A program made the translations under genes and the position numbers. This document shows positions 41,995 through 51,614 of a DNA stretch of 64,000 nucleotides, piece after piece. Source of the stretch: Flavobacterium sp. I-STPP5a (lineage in GTDB: Bacteria > Bacteroidota > Bacteroidia > Flavobacteriales > Flavobacteriaceae); contig NZ_VHLM01000078.1 of the NCBI RefSeq assembly GCF_009764685.1, forward strand, positions 1 to 64,000, written 5' to 3'. The notes under the pieces were generated by a model. It saw only the letters and a program-made list of their open reading frames with translations, was not told the DNA's origin and did no database searches. Position 1 is the first letter of the stretch. Each line of letters starts with the position of its first letter.

Positions 41995-43674
41995 ATGAAA
42001 GAAACAAAAAATATATCGCGCTCAAGAGCACAAGAATCATCGGCAGCAATTGAAAAAATGTACATTACCATGCGCCACCTTTTTAATAGAGGATTTTACA
42101 AGCCAATGGGAGTATCTGGTGATACACTTCGCGAGGCGTTACTTGCTTTACGACCAGAAATTTATGGTAATATTGCCGAAGAGAAAGTAGAATTGAACGG
42201 ACTTTTATACGTAATTGAACGACTTCCGGTAGGAATTGAAGAATGCCGTTTTATCAATCTTACTTCAGACGAAGGTTACTCTAAATCGCATTTTCAAGCT
42301 ATTGTTCCTCCAAAAAGACGTCGTAATTGCTACCGAATTGATGAGGAGCAAATGAATGTCGAAATTACAAGAGGGCGATCAGATATTTACGATATTTTAA
42401 CGCACTTGACCTTCATATTTATTGAATCGCACAAAATCAGGAACCGTGTTTTACTGGATGATGCTGGTGAGGTTTCTCGTGACTGGTACAAACTAGAACA
42501 GGCAGTTTCTCAAAAGAAAAAGCTTACGCAAGTAGAGAAAGAAAAAGCCATCTCGCATGCAGCTAACATATTAGGTAGAACTTTTGCTGAGGTTTTGGAT
42601 ATTTATGATGCCTTTGGTTCAGCAGCTGCACCAGACCGTTTTTTACATGTGATTTATTGGTTAGGAAAATTAGCTATTGAAGAAATAGTTGATGATAATA
42701 AGAGAACAATCACTTTTAGTCCTATTTTAAGAGAACGTTTGGGACACCACATTCATGGCGAAGTTTGGGCTACCAATATTAAAGAGGTTTTAAAAGAAAA
42801 TCAACTTTTAGACCGACCAATTCATGTAATCAGTGCTAATATGCACAGTGTGATGAATTCGATTTTTGCAACTGAAGTTTTAAAAACAAAGTTCAAAGAC
42901 AAATCGGATTTCTTTATTTATGAAGAGCTAAGTAGATCAGGAGCTGATGAGGTACGCAATCAAGTTACTGCAGTTGCATTGAAACAAGGAATGATTTCTT
43001 TGCCAGATTCCTCAGGAACTAATATTGATGTACAAATTTTTGATACAGCTAAAATCAATTGGGCTAAAACATCATTTCCTAGTGCCAAGACTGATGATAA
43101 AAAACCAGTTTTAATAGTGATGGATTATGCTTTTGGGGAGCAAGCCTATGAGACAATTGACGAGTTGTTGAAACCTTTTAAGAAAGACACTTTATTAAAC
43201 GTAGAATCGGTTTCTATTATGGGTAAAGCAGGAATTTTAGAGGGAGGAAAAGGAGATATCATGATTCCAAATGCGCATATAAATGAAGGAACTGCAGACA
43301 ATTATTTTTTTGAAAACGAACTAACGGCTGAGATGTTTGAAGGAAATGACATTGCTGTTTTTGCGGGACCAATGGTAACTGTTTTGGGAACTTCATTACA
43401 GAACAGAGATTTATTAAAGTTTTTCCACGAGTCTACTTGGGGAATTATTGGTCTTGAAATGGAAGGTTCTTATTATCAAAAGGCCATTCAATCTGCCTCA
43501 AAAATTAGAAGAAGTGTTCCTCATGACATCAAAGTACGTTATGCCTATTATGCCTCAGATAATCCGCTTGAAACAGGAAGTACTCTTGCCTCTGGAGGAT
43601 TAGGTACAACAGGTGTAAAACCTACTTACTTGATTACAATTAAAATATTGGAACAAATTTTCAACGTAAAATAA
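41995..43674 (+). CDS. DUF6909-type conserved protein with nucleoside-phosphorylase-like C-terminus
   Basis: 559 residues, cytoplasmic. I recall this family as DUF6909 in Flavobacteriia. Residues 1-200 are helical (AAIEKMYITMRHLFNRGFYK; PPKRRRNCYRIDEEQMNVEI). The C-terminal half resembles nucleoside phosphorylases/nucleosidases: DIAVFAGPMVTVLG and GIIGLEMEGSYYQKAI, where EMEG is like the substrate-binding Glu-Met-Glu motif of the PNP/MTAN fold. Activity unproven. The gene ends nine bases before the Wzz-like gene. Confidence 0.7.
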   Translation: MKETKNISRSRAQESSAAIEKMYITMRHLFNRGFYKPMGVSGDTLREALLALRPEIYGNIAEEKVELNGLLYVIERLPVGIEECRFINLTSDEGYSKSHFQAIVPPKRRRNCYRIDEEQMNVEITRGRSDIYDILTHLTFIFIESHKIRNRVLLDDAGEVSRDWYKLEQAVSQKKKLTQVEKEKAISHAANILGRTFAEVLDIYDAFGSAAAPDRFLHVIYWLGKLAIEEIVDDNKRTITFSPILRERLGHHIHGEVWATNIKEVLKENQLLDRPIHVISANMHSVMNSIFATEVLKTKFKDKSDFFIYEELSRSGADEVRNQVTAVALKQGMISLPDSSGTNIDVQIFDTAKINWAKTSFPSAKTDDKKPVLIVMDYAFGEQAYETIDELLKPFKKDTLLNVESVSIMGKAGILEGGKGDIMIPNAHINEGTADNYFFENELTAEMFEGNDIAVFAGPMVTVLGTSLQNRDLLKFFHESTWGIIGLEMEGSYYQKAIQSASKIRRSVPHDIKVRYAYYASDNPLETGSTLASGGLGTTGVKPTYLITIKILEQIFNVK

Positions 43675-43683
43675 AACTTATAA

Positions 43684-44676
43684 ATGAGTACAAATGTACC
43701 CAATACTACTGAAGAACAAGAAATTGACTTTACTCATATCTCGAAAAAAATAGGTGCTTTATTAGATAATTTTAGCACTTATTTGTTCAGATGTATTCAT
43801 TTTTTTGTCAAAAATGCTCGCATTATTCTTATTCTTTTTATAATAGGTGTTGGACTAGGAGTATATCTAGATTACAGCAATAAAATTTATAAAAGTGAGG
43901 TTACGGTGGCTCCAAACTTTGGTAGTACAGATTATTTGTATTCAAAGATTGATCTATTAAGTGCAAAGTTTAGGGAGCGTGACACTCTTTTTTTGAAAGC
44001 ACTAGGTATAAAGCAGGCTGATAAAATAACCAAAATTACTATAGAACCTGTTGTAGATGTTTACAATTTTATCAATAACAGCGAACAAAATTTCGAATTA
44101 TTGAAATTGATGGCTGAAGATGGCGATTTAAAAGCAATTGTAAAAGAGACAACAACTAGTAAAAACTATGATTTTCATACCATAACGTTTGTAACAAAAG
44201 GAAAGGCAAATAGTAAAATTACTATTCAACCCATTTTAAATTATTTGAATTCAAGCGAGTATTATAAGCAAGTTCAGCAGGTTTCTGTCCAGAATATTCG
44301 AAACAAAATCAAAATTAATGATGGAATCGTTGGTCAAATAGATGGTATTTTAAGTGCTGTTTCGGAGTCGGCTACTGGCAAAAATCAAAAAAGCAATAGT
44401 CTAGTGTATTATAACGAAAATACACAGTTGAATGATGTGATTAAAACTAAAGAACTACTAATAAAGGAAAACGGTATTTTGAAAGTTTCGTTGTTGTCAT
44501 CAAATAAAATTGTTAAGGATATTAGTGCCGTATTAAATATGGAAAGCTCGGGGCTTATCAATGGTAAATTAAAATTGATTTTGCCTTTACTATTTATATT
44601 CCTTTTTATTGCTATCCGGCTATTTACAGCTTTTTACAAAAAGCAATATATAAAAGCAGAACTAAGAGCCTCATAA
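43684..44676 (+). CDS. Wzz-like polysaccharide co-polymerase (chain-length determinant)
   Basis: 330 residues with two membrane helices, at about 46-64 and 298-317, and a large periplasmic domain between them, the topology of Wzz/PCP proteins. IYKSEVTVAPNFGSTDYLYSK follows the first helix, as in Wzz. A Pro-rich C-terminal membrane motif is weak (LILPLLFIFLFIAI). No tyrosine-kinase domain. It opens the polysaccharide locus and would set chain length with the polymerase at 48035. No homology search was possible, so I keep the call general. Confidence 0.6.
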   Translation: MSTNVPNTTEEQEIDFTHISKKIGALLDNFSTYLFRCIHFFVKNARIILILFIIGVGLGVYLDYSNKIYKSEVTVAPNFGSTDYLYSKIDLLSAKFRERDTLFLKALGIKQADKITKITIEPVVDVYNFINNSEQNFELLKLMAEDGDLKAIVKETTTSKNYDFHTITFVTKGKANSKITIQPILNYLNSSEYYKQVQQVSVQNIRNKIKINDGIVGQIDGILSAVSESATGKNQKSNSLVYYNENTQLNDVIKTKELLIKENGILKVSLLSSNKIVKDISAVLNMESSGLINGKLKLILPLLFIFLFIAIRLFTAFYKKQYIKAELRAS

Positions 44677-44828
44677 TACTATCGGTATGTAAGGAATAAT
44701 ATAAGCATGAACAGGATCACGCTTGCATCTACTTATGCTGGCAATATGCAAACAATTGAGATCTATTGCACAACCCATAGTAAAAAGGGTTTATGACACT
44801 CATTTATTAGACATTATTTAAAAAAATT

Positions 44829-45380
44829 ATGAAATTTATTCAGACCAAATTAGACGGCTGCTTTATTATAGATCCTTCAATAATTTCTGACGAAAGAGGA
44901 TATTTTATGGAAAGTTATAATGCAAATACTTTTAAAAACGGGATTAGTCAGGACATTCAATTTGTACAAGATAATCAATCTTTTTCGACAAAAGGTGTTT
45001 TGAGAGGTCTCCATTATCAAACAGGGATTCATGCTCAAGCAAAGTTAGTAAGGGTTTTACAGGGAGAAGTACTAGATGTTGCTGTCGATATTAGACCTAA
45101 TTCTGCAACATTTGGACACTATGTTTCGGTTGTGCTTTCTGGTGATAATCAAAAACAGTTTTTTATACCAAGAGGTTTTGCACATGGATTTTTAGTTTTG
45201 AGCGAAACCGCTACTTTTTTTTATAAGTGCGATAATTTTTATAACAAAGATTCCGAAGCTGGAATTAAGTACAATGATTCTAGCCTAAACATTGATTGGC
45301 AGTTTCTAACAGATGAATTACTTATATCTGAAAAAGACCTACTATTACCTACTTTAGAGAATGCAAAATGCGCTTGGTAG
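44829..45380 (+). CDS. rfbC: dTDP-4-dehydrorhamnose 3,5-epimerase
   Basis: Third step of dTDP-L-rhamnose synthesis. 183 residues, the usual length. RmlC cupin motifs are present: DERGYFMESYN, FVQDNQSFSTKGVLRGLHYQ with the catalytic His (about residue 63), FGHYVSVVLS and FIPRGFAHGFLVLSE. Overlaps rfbD by 13 bases. rfbA and rfbB are not in the window. Confidence 0.95.
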   Translation: MKFIQTKLDGCFIIDPSIISDERGYFMESYNANTFKNGISQDIQFVQDNQSFSTKGVLRGLHYQTGIHAQAKLVRVLQGEVLDVAVDIRPNSATFGHYVSVVLSGDNQKQFFIPRGFAHGFLVLSETATFFYKCDNFYNKDSEAGIKYNDSSLNIDWQFLTDELLISEKDLLLPTLENAKCAW

Positions 45381-46216
45381 TTCTTGTTACCGGTGCAAAT
45401 GGACAAGTAGGGCAGTCTATTCAATTTATTGCAGATAACTATCCTCAAATTGATTTTGTTTTTTGTGATTCAAAATCCCTTGATATTACTGAATCATCAT
45501 CAATTGAAGCTGTTTTTAAGGAAATTAAGCCTGATTTTTGTGTTAATACTGCCGCTTATACGGCAGTGGATCAAGCCGAAAGTCAAGTGGAACAAGCATT
45601 TGCTATCAACGCAAGTGGTGCTAAGAATTTAGCTAAAGCTTGTGCCACTTTCAAAACAATATTAATTCATATTTCTACTGATTTCATTTTTGACGGTCAG
45701 AGTCAAACGCCATATACAGAAGTTTCTTTTCCAAATCCACAAAGCATTTACGGACAATCAAAATTAGATGGTGAAATTGCCATTCAAGAGTGTTTGAAAG
45801 ACTATTTTATTGTGAGGACATCATGGGTTTATTCGCAATTTGGATCTAATTTTAAGAAGTCAATGCTTCGATTAGCTACAGAAAGAGAGCAATTATCAGT
45901 AGTTAATGATCAAATAGGAACGCCTACAAACGCCGTAGATCTAGCAGAAGTAGTGGTGCATATTATATTATATACTGTTGAAAACCCAGAGAAGAATAGG
46001 TTTGGAGTATACCATTTCAGTAACGAAGGACAATGCAGTTGGTTTGAATTTGCTCAAAAAATATTTGAGGTAAATAGCGTAAGTATTGCCTTGAACCCAA
46101 TTCCGAGCAGCAGTTATCCCACACCCGCCCAACGACCAAAATATAGTGTTTTAGATAAAAGTAAAATTAAAAAAGCATTTAACATTACTATTAAAACATG
46201 GGATAAGGCACTGTAA
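45368..46216 (+). CDS. rfbD: dTDP-4-dehydrorhamnose reductase
   Basis: Last step of dTDP-L-rhamnose synthesis, NAD(P)H dependent. 282 residues. Rossmann motif VTGANGQVGQS (residues 7-17), CVNTAAYTAVDQAE, STDFIFDGQ and the YxxxK pair in SIYGQSKLDGE. Normal length for RmlD. The start inside rfbC suggests translational coupling. Confidence 0.95.
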   Translation: MRLVVLVTGANGQVGQSIQFIADNYPQIDFVFCDSKSLDITESSSIEAVFKEIKPDFCVNTAAYTAVDQAESQVEQAFAINASGAKNLAKACATFKTILIHISTDFIFDGQSQTPYTEVSFPNPQSIYGQSKLDGEIAIQECLKDYFIVRTSWVYSQFGSNFKKSMLRLATEREQLSVVNDQIGTPTNAVDLAEVVVHIILYTVENPEKNRFGVYHFSNEGQCSWFEFAQKIFEVNSVSIALNPIPSSSYPTPAQRPKYSVLDKSKIKKAFNITIKTWDKAL

Positions 46217-46242
46217 CGGTGAACAAACTAACTTGATTTTAC

Positions 46243-47487
46243 ATGTTGAAAAAATTATACCGGTCATTTAGCACTCAAATTGCACAGAATTTCTTTTATT
46301 TTGGAGTTGTGAAGTTTGCTAATATAGTCTCCAAGTATCTCTTGTTGGTTTATCTAGTGCGTACCTTAGGAGAACAAGGCTACGGTATTTTGACTTGGGT
46401 AGATTCATTTACACAGTATTTTTTGATACTTGTTAATTTTGGTTTTGATATGTACGTTGCAAAATACATTGTTGAAAACAAAGAGAACAAAACGAAAATA
46501 AATGAGATTATTTCAACTGTTTTAACCATTAAAACTCTTTTGTTTATCATTGGGTTTATTCTCGTGGGATTATTTTCTTTGAATGCTGAAATTGCAAAGC
46601 ATATTCACTTAATTTTTTTAATGCTTGGTATGGGAATTGGCGAGATTTTATTCCCAATTTGGTATTTTCAAGGAATAGAAAAAATGAAACCCATTGCAAT
46701 TGTAAGTGTTGTTTCGCGAACATTGCTTGTTGTGCTTACGCTCTTGTTTGTAAATAACACGCATGACCTTATCATATATGTGTTGATTTTGGTGGTTACT
46801 AATCTTGTTTGGGGCGGCTTAGGTTTTTATTTTTTGGTTAAGATCGCCAAATTTGAATTTATACTTGTTCCTTTTGCAGTTTTAAAACACTATTTTAAGG
46901 AGGGATATTTGTTTTTTTTAGGACGATTTTCTACACTTTTTTTGAACTTTGGAACTATTTTTTTAATTGGATATTTCTGTTCAAAAAGTTTAGTATCTGG
47001 TTTTGATATTGCTTCTAAAATATTGTTTGCTTTTGTTTTTCCATTTGAAGTTATTCAACAGGCAGTTTTTCCTTCCATTGTTAGGACCAGGAGTAAAGTG
47101 TTTCTACAAAAATTAATGCTCTTTACTTTTTGTAGTTCATTGTTTTTTGCAGGAATTATTTTTTATTTTTCAGTTGAATTCATGACTTTTTTTGGTGGGA
47201 CTCAAATGGCAAAATATGCTAGTTTATTAGAATTGTTAGTGGTACTTATTCCTGTAATAAGTTGCTCGATTGTTATGGGAAGTTGTTCCTTAGTAGCATT
47301 TGGTGCTTTGAAAGAATACAATTATGCACTATTGTTTTCATGTTTGCTATATGTTTGCGTGGTGATGCTGCTTTATGTTTTAAATCAAATATCTTTTGCA
47401 AATTTAATTGTACTTCGTATAGGTGTAGATGTATTCATGGTCGTGGTTCTTTTTTATTTTGCATTTAAAAGAAAAACGTTTTTTTAA
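46243..47487 (+). CDS. Wzx-type oligosaccharide flippase
   Basis: Polytopic inner-membrane protein of 414 residues with about 12 membrane segments (MATE/PST superfamily). The N-terminal YFGVVKFANIVSKYLLLVYL and RTLGEQGYGILTW are typical of polysaccharide transporters. It would flip undecaprenyl-linked repeat units across the inner membrane. It lies 26 bases after rfbD. Confidence 0.87.
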   Translation: MLKKLYRSFSTQIAQNFFYFGVVKFANIVSKYLLLVYLVRTLGEQGYGILTWVDSFTQYFLILVNFGFDMYVAKYIVENKENKTKINEIISTVLTIKTLLFIIGFILVGLFSLNAEIAKHIHLIFLMLGMGIGEILFPIWYFQGIEKMKPIAIVSVVSRTLLVVLTLLFVNNTHDLIIYVLILVVTNLVWGGLGFYFLVKIAKFEFILVPFAVLKHYFKEGYLFFLGRFSTLFLNFGTIFLIGYFCSKSLVSGFDIASKILFAFVFPFEVIQQAVFPSIVRTRSKVFLQKLMLFTFCSSLFFAGIIFYFSVEFMTFFGGTQMAKYASLLELLVVLIPVISCSIVMGSCSLVAFGALKEYNYALLFSCLLYVCVVMLLYVLNQISFANLIVLRIGVDVFMVVVLFYFAFKRKTFF

Positions 47488-47569
47488 TCGTACTGTAAAC
47501 GAATCAGATAAATGTAGTAAGGTGGTTGTGATTATAGTAAATTCAGTGATAAAAATTAAAAATTGCTAC

Positions 47570-47577
47570 TATATTTG
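47570..47577 (+). promoter_or_regulatory. -7 box (TATATTTG) inside the polysaccharide locus
   Basis: Consensus match 30 bases before ATG 47607, in a gap of 119 bases after the flippase gene; suggests a second transcript start within the locus. Confidence 0.55.
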
Positions 47578-47606
47578 TGCAAAAAATTGAATTTAAAAAG
47601 ACAAAA

Positions 47607-48017
47607 ATGAAAAATATTATTTATTTAGTACTTGTTTTAGTGCTAGTAGTTTCCTGCAAAGAAGAGGAAAAGAAAACGGATTCGTTCAGTTTAAAAGAAA
47701 TTGTAAATAAACAAAAGTACCAGATGGAATTGTACCAGGTGCAAGATAATGAATACACTGTGGTTGTTTTGAATAGATTTACGGGAAAAGTTTTTATCGG
47801 TAAAAATGCTGCTGGATGGTATGAAGCTACGAATGCAGAAAGTATTACGGCATACAAAACACCAACATACTCCATGAAAGTTTTTAAAGGTCCTGAATCA
47901 AGTCCACAAATTGCTGTGATGGATGAAAAAGAGGGCGATTTGTATATGTATATTGTGGGTCATACTGCTAATTTTTACAATGCAAATGCTACTATTAAAG
48001 CCCTTGAAGATCTATAA
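47607..48017 (+). CDS. Small hypothetical lipoprotein
   Basis: 136 residues from ATG 47607. The lipoprotein signal MKNIIYLVLVLVLVVSC ends with Cys17; then a Glu/Lys-rich linker and a beta-rich domain (YTVVVLNRFTGKVFIGKNAAGWYEA; AVMDEKEGDLYMYIVGHT). I know no named family. I reject the in-frame GTG at 47577 because it overlaps the -7 box. It lies in the polysaccharide locus but need not be part of it. Confidence 0.65.
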   Translation: MKNIIYLVLVLVLVVSCKEEEKKTDSFSLKEIVNKQKYQMELYQVQDNEYTVVVLNRFTGKVFIGKNAAGWYEATNAESITAYKTPTYSMKVFKGPESSPQIAVMDEKEGDLYMYIVGHTANFYNANATIKALEDL

Positions 48018-48034
48018 TTTATTAATATTTTGAA

Positions 48035-49315
48035 ATGATGGTAAGTTTATTTTTCCTATTCTTGCTGATAGGCACGTTCTATTGGAAGCGAAAAATATTT
48101 TTGCTATCACCTGTTGATGTTTTTGTTTTGTTCTTTATTGCCGTACTAGCGGCCACGTTTTTATATCATAATTTTTATCCAAAATATGAGAAATTCAATT
48201 TTTTTGATTTTGATTTTATTGGTAAAAATAAGTTCAATCGAACGTTTTTAGTGTATGTAAAAATGCTTGCTCTTTTTGTAGTAGGTGTTTTTTTATATGG
48301 TTTTTGTAATAAATCATATTTTGTTTTAGCAAAACAACGCATTAAGCTTATTAATGTTCAAAATATAAAGCTAAATACTACTCAAATACGTGCTGTGATT
48401 ATAGTAATAGCTGCAGTTTGTTTGGTCTTGATTTACATTGATTATGGATCTTTATTGTTTTATAGAGTTGATTATATTCCTAAAGAAAACTCTATTTTTA
48501 AGATCATGTACCAAAATTTATTGATTGTTTTATGTCTTCTGTCTGGTATCCTTTATAGAACTAATAAATCGATTGCTGTAATGGCTTTCTTTATTGCCAT
48601 GACTATTGGGATAGGTGTGGGCAGTAGGGCAGCCACTATTTACTTGGTAGCGTTTGGTTTGAGTTATGCTTTATTTTTGACACAGCAGCAGGCGAAGTTA
48701 TTTTTTTTACTTTTCATTCCGTTTGTGGTCGTATTTTTTGGTTATAACATCTCACTCCGTTTAGAGTCGAATATGCATGGTCTAATTCCATATCTAAAAG
48801 TCACAATTTCCAAACCAGAGATTTTGTTCAAGTATACAGTAATGAATATTTATTATACTTTTATTTTTGGATTTTATGCTACTTCAGAAACCATCCATTT
48901 ATATAAAAATGCTTCTGTAGCAAACTTAATTACAACTTTGAGTCCTTTGCCAGGACGATTGACAAATTGGTATGCAATCGCTTCTAAATTAAGGATAAAT
49001 GAGATTGCTCCTTACACCGCTATTGGAGAAATGGCAAAATATCCGATTTTTAGTTACTTGTATTATGTTGCATTGGGGTACTATTTTGCGGCAATGGATT
49101 ATTTCATAAAAAATCAAGTGCTATATAAAAAGTACTTTTGGGCAGCGTTGCAATTTTTACTTTTGGTTTTATATGTTGTTCATAGTTTTGAGTACAACCT
49201 GCGGTCTTCACATCGGTTTATTTATTATTCCATGGTGCTTTATGGGTTCTATGTTATTGTTAAAGCTGTTAAATTACCGTACAAAACAGAATCTAAAACT
49301 ATGACTAAAATATGA
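48035..49315 (+). CDS. Oligosaccharide repeat unit polymerase (Wzy-type)
   Basis: 426 residues with about 11 or 12 membrane segments and short basic loops. The long hydrophobic N-terminal segments and the periplasmic loop around YKNASVANLITTLSPLPGRL, with TAIGEMAKYPIFSY after it, fit Wzy-type polymerases (O-antigen polymerase). It would join repeat units on undecaprenyl pyrophosphate. Its stop overlaps the ATG of the next gene by four bases (ATGA). Confidence 0.78.
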   Translation: MMVSLFFLFLLIGTFYWKRKIFLLSPVDVFVLFFIAVLAATFLYHNFYPKYEKFNFFDFDFIGKNKFNRTFLVYVKMLALFVVGVFLYGFCNKSYFVLAKQRIKLINVQNIKLNTTQIRAVIIVIAAVCLVLIYIDYGSLLFYRVDYIPKENSIFKIMYQNLLIVLCLLSGILYRTNKSIAVMAFFIAMTIGIGVGSRAATIYLVAFGLSYALFLTQQQAKLFFLLFIPFVVVFFGYNISLRLESNMHGLIPYLKVTISKPEILFKYTVMNIYYTFIFGFYATSETIHLYKNASVANLITTLSPLPGRLTNWYAIASKLRINEIAPYTAIGEMAKYPIFSYLYYVALGYYFAAMDYFIKNQVLYKKYFWAALQFLLLVLYVVHSFEYNLRSSHRFIYYSMVLYGFYVIVKAVKLPYKTESKTMTKI

Positions 49316-50526
49316 AAAGTGTGTTGAAAGACGTGACTCTTAAAAATCTGACGCCCTATGTAGCTTTTTTTTGTGGCTTGTATGTATTACTACCTTTTAA
49401 AATAAAACCTATAACTGTGTTTGTGTTTTTTATTTGGAGTCTGGTTTACATTCGTAAAAATAAAATAAAGCAAAAATTTAATTTAAAAATTCTCGCTCTA
49501 GCTAGTACATTCTTTCTTATCTATGCTGTTAGCCTTTTGTTTTCTGAAAATGTTCAAAAAGGAATCACCGTTTTGGTCCGTTGCATTCCCATTGTTGTAA
49601 TTCCGCTAGCGTATTTTTTACTTACGCATGCAGCACGAATACAATTCAACCAAATTTTCAAAAAAACTTTTATTATTGCCGCTAGTGTATACTCTTGTTT
49701 GGTATTTTTTTACTTATTTCAACTGGGTTATTTTAGTCAGAAACATGATTTATTTTACTGTTATTCCTATATAACTCACGAATTTTGGGGTTTTAATGAG
49801 CATCCTATTTACCTTTCGCTATTTTTTGCGGTAGCTTTATTTTTTCTTCTAATGGAAGGATTTAAAAGTAAAATAGCGAATGCCATTTTGTTTATAATTT
49901 TAATTTGTGGACTATTAATTCTGGCTCGAAAAGGTGTGATCGCAGCGTTTTTTGTACTTGCTGGTGTATTTGTAGTGTGTACAAGAGACACGAAACAGAC
50001 TCTTAAATTAGTATTTATTTTCAGTACTTTATTCCTTTTGTCGCTTTGTGTCGCTGAGATTAGAGGCCGTTTTTTAGAAGTTTTTGATAGCAGTAAAGTT
50101 ATAAATAATAAGGAAACTTCCTCTGGTATTAGGTATATTCTATGGAATACAAGTCAAAAAGCAATTGAGAATTCAAATTATTTGGGTGTTGGTGTAGGAG
50201 ATGTTCAAAAAGTGTTAAGCCATGAACTGGCAACAGCTGGCTATACTGTTTTAGCAAAAGAAAATTATAATTCCCACAATCAATATTTACAAATAGGACT
50301 TGCCACTGGTATTTTTGGTATTGTACTTTATGTTTTATCATTGGTTTATATTTTGCTAGACTTTATAAAAAAACAAAATATTGAAGCAGTAATTTTGCTG
50401 CTATTTTTTATGCTTACATTTCTTTTTGAAAGTGTTTTAGAACGGCAAAACGGCATTATCCTGTACTCGTTTGTTATTGGTATGCAACTTTATACTTCTA
50501 AGTATAAGAAAAGTATTCTACGATGA
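49312..50526 (+). CDS. O-antigen ligase-like (WaaL/Wzy_C) membrane protein
   Basis: 404 residues with about 11 membrane segments. The Wzy_C-type region has WGFNEHPIYLSLFFAVALFF and the large loop GVGVGDVQKVLSHEL and ENYNSHNQYLQIGLATGIFG, where SHNQYL corresponds to the ligase His motif. It may ligate polymer to a carrier or act as a polymerase itself. Coupled by four-base overlaps to both neighbours. Confidence 0.8.
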   Translation: MKSVLKDVTLKNLTPYVAFFCGLYVLLPFKIKPITVFVFFIWSLVYIRKNKIKQKFNLKILALASTFFLIYAVSLLFSENVQKGITVLVRCIPIVVIPLAYFLLTHAARIQFNQIFKKTFIIAASVYSCLVFFYLFQLGYFSQKHDLFYCYSYITHEFWGFNEHPIYLSLFFAVALFFLLMEGFKSKIANAILFIILICGLLILARKGVIAAFFVLAGVFVVCTRDTKQTLKLVFIFSTLFLLSLCVAEIRGRFLEVFDSSKVINNKETSSGIRYILWNTSQKAIENSNYLGVGVGDVQKVLSHELATAGYTVLAKENYNSHNQYLQIGLATGIFGIVLYVLSLVYILLDFIKKQNIEAVILLLFFMLTFLFESVLERQNGIILYSFVIGMQLYTSKYKKSILR

Positions 50527-51614
50527 GAAAAAAGTTGTTAATAATAGGACCTTTTCCGGGACCACCAAAAGGAATTAGCTTGTCTAATCAAGTGGTTGCA
50601 AATGGATTTTCTAAAAAAAATTGGCATTTTTCACAAATAAATACAGAAGTATCAGATGCTGTAAACAGTAGTATTGGACAATTTTCGATCGATAAATTGT
50701 CTTTTCTTAAAACCTATTTACAGTTGTACAAAATTTGGAGTGCTCAAGTAGTCTATATTACTATAGGCATTACTTTTTTTGGAGTTTTAAAATATGCACC
50801 TTTTATTTTCTTGGCAAAAATTTTACAAAAAAAATTAGTAGTACATGTGCACAGTAACCATCTCAAAAAAGAATATAGCTCCTTAAAAGGATTCAAAAAG
50901 AAACTCTTTTTTAAAATACTTGCTTCGTTTGATGCGGGAATCGTTCTTAGTAAGTCTCTTAGGGATAACTTAACTCCTTTCATCGTAAATGAGTCTGTTT
51001 ATGAAGTCTATAATTTTGTTGAGGATCAACTAGTAGTCTCAGAGCAAGTGTTACATGAGCGTAAAGATTTTTCAAAAGTGAAGCTATTTTTTTTAAGTAA
51101 TTTACTGGAGGAAAAAGGCATAAATATATTGCTTAAAGTACTGCAAAGATTTCAAAATGAAGGTTTGTCTCTCGAAGTTAGAATTGCTGGTAATACAATT
51201 GAAGGCAACAATCTGGATGATTTATTTTTGAGCTTAGATTCTATTTCCTATTTAGGGACGGTAACGGGTACGGCTAAGCAAGATTTGTTGATTTGGGGTA
51301 ATGTTTTTTGTTTACCAACTTTTTTCAGCATGGAAGGACAACCTATTAGTATCCTCGAGGCAATGGCCTTCAATGCTTTTATTGTGACGACAAAACATGC
51401 AGGAATTCCGGATATCTGTTCAGATTTAAATGCTGTTTTTTGTAATGAAAAAAGTGAAGATGATTTGTATAAACAATTGAAGTACACTATTGATAACTGG
51501 GATCAATTACAAAAAAAAGCGATTGCAAATGGCGTATTTGCTAGAGAAACCTTTACCGAAACTAGGTTTATTAATACTATTGAAGAAATAATTTTAGAAA
51601 CCTTGAGAAGGTAA
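50523..51614 (+). CDS. Glycosyltransferase family 4
   Basis: 363 residues, GT-B fold. N-terminal LLIIGPFPGPPKGISLSNQV, middle HVHSNHLKKEY and FDAGIVLSKSLRDNLTPF, and the C-terminal donor-binding E-x7-E-like segment SMEGQPISILEAMAFNAFIV with KHAGIPDI. Sugar donor and acceptor unknown. It ends directly before the next GT gene (no gap). Confidence 0.88.
   Translation: MRKKLLIIGPFPGPPKGISLSNQVVANGFSKKNWHFSQINTEVSDAVNSSIGQFSIDKLSFLKTYLQLYKIWSAQVVYITIGITFFGVLKYAPFIFLAKILQKKLVVHVHSNHLKKEYSSLKGFKKKLFFKILASFDAGIVLSKSLRDNLTPFIVNESVYEVYNFVEDQLVVSEQVLHERKDFSKVKLFFLSNLLEEKGINILLKVLQRFQNEGLSLEVRIAGNTIEGNNLDDLFLSLDSISYLGTVTGTAKQDLLIWGNVFCLPTFFSMEGQPISILEAMAFNAFIVTTKHAGIPDICSDLNAVFCNEKSEDDLYKQLKYTIDNWDQLQKKAIANGVFARETFTETRFINTIEEIILETLRR

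Noticed and set aside
44707-44796. 29-codon frame between the Wzz-like gene and rfbC
   Set aside because: Too short, no ribosome-binding or promoter signal and no recognisable motif; the composition fits non-coding DNA.
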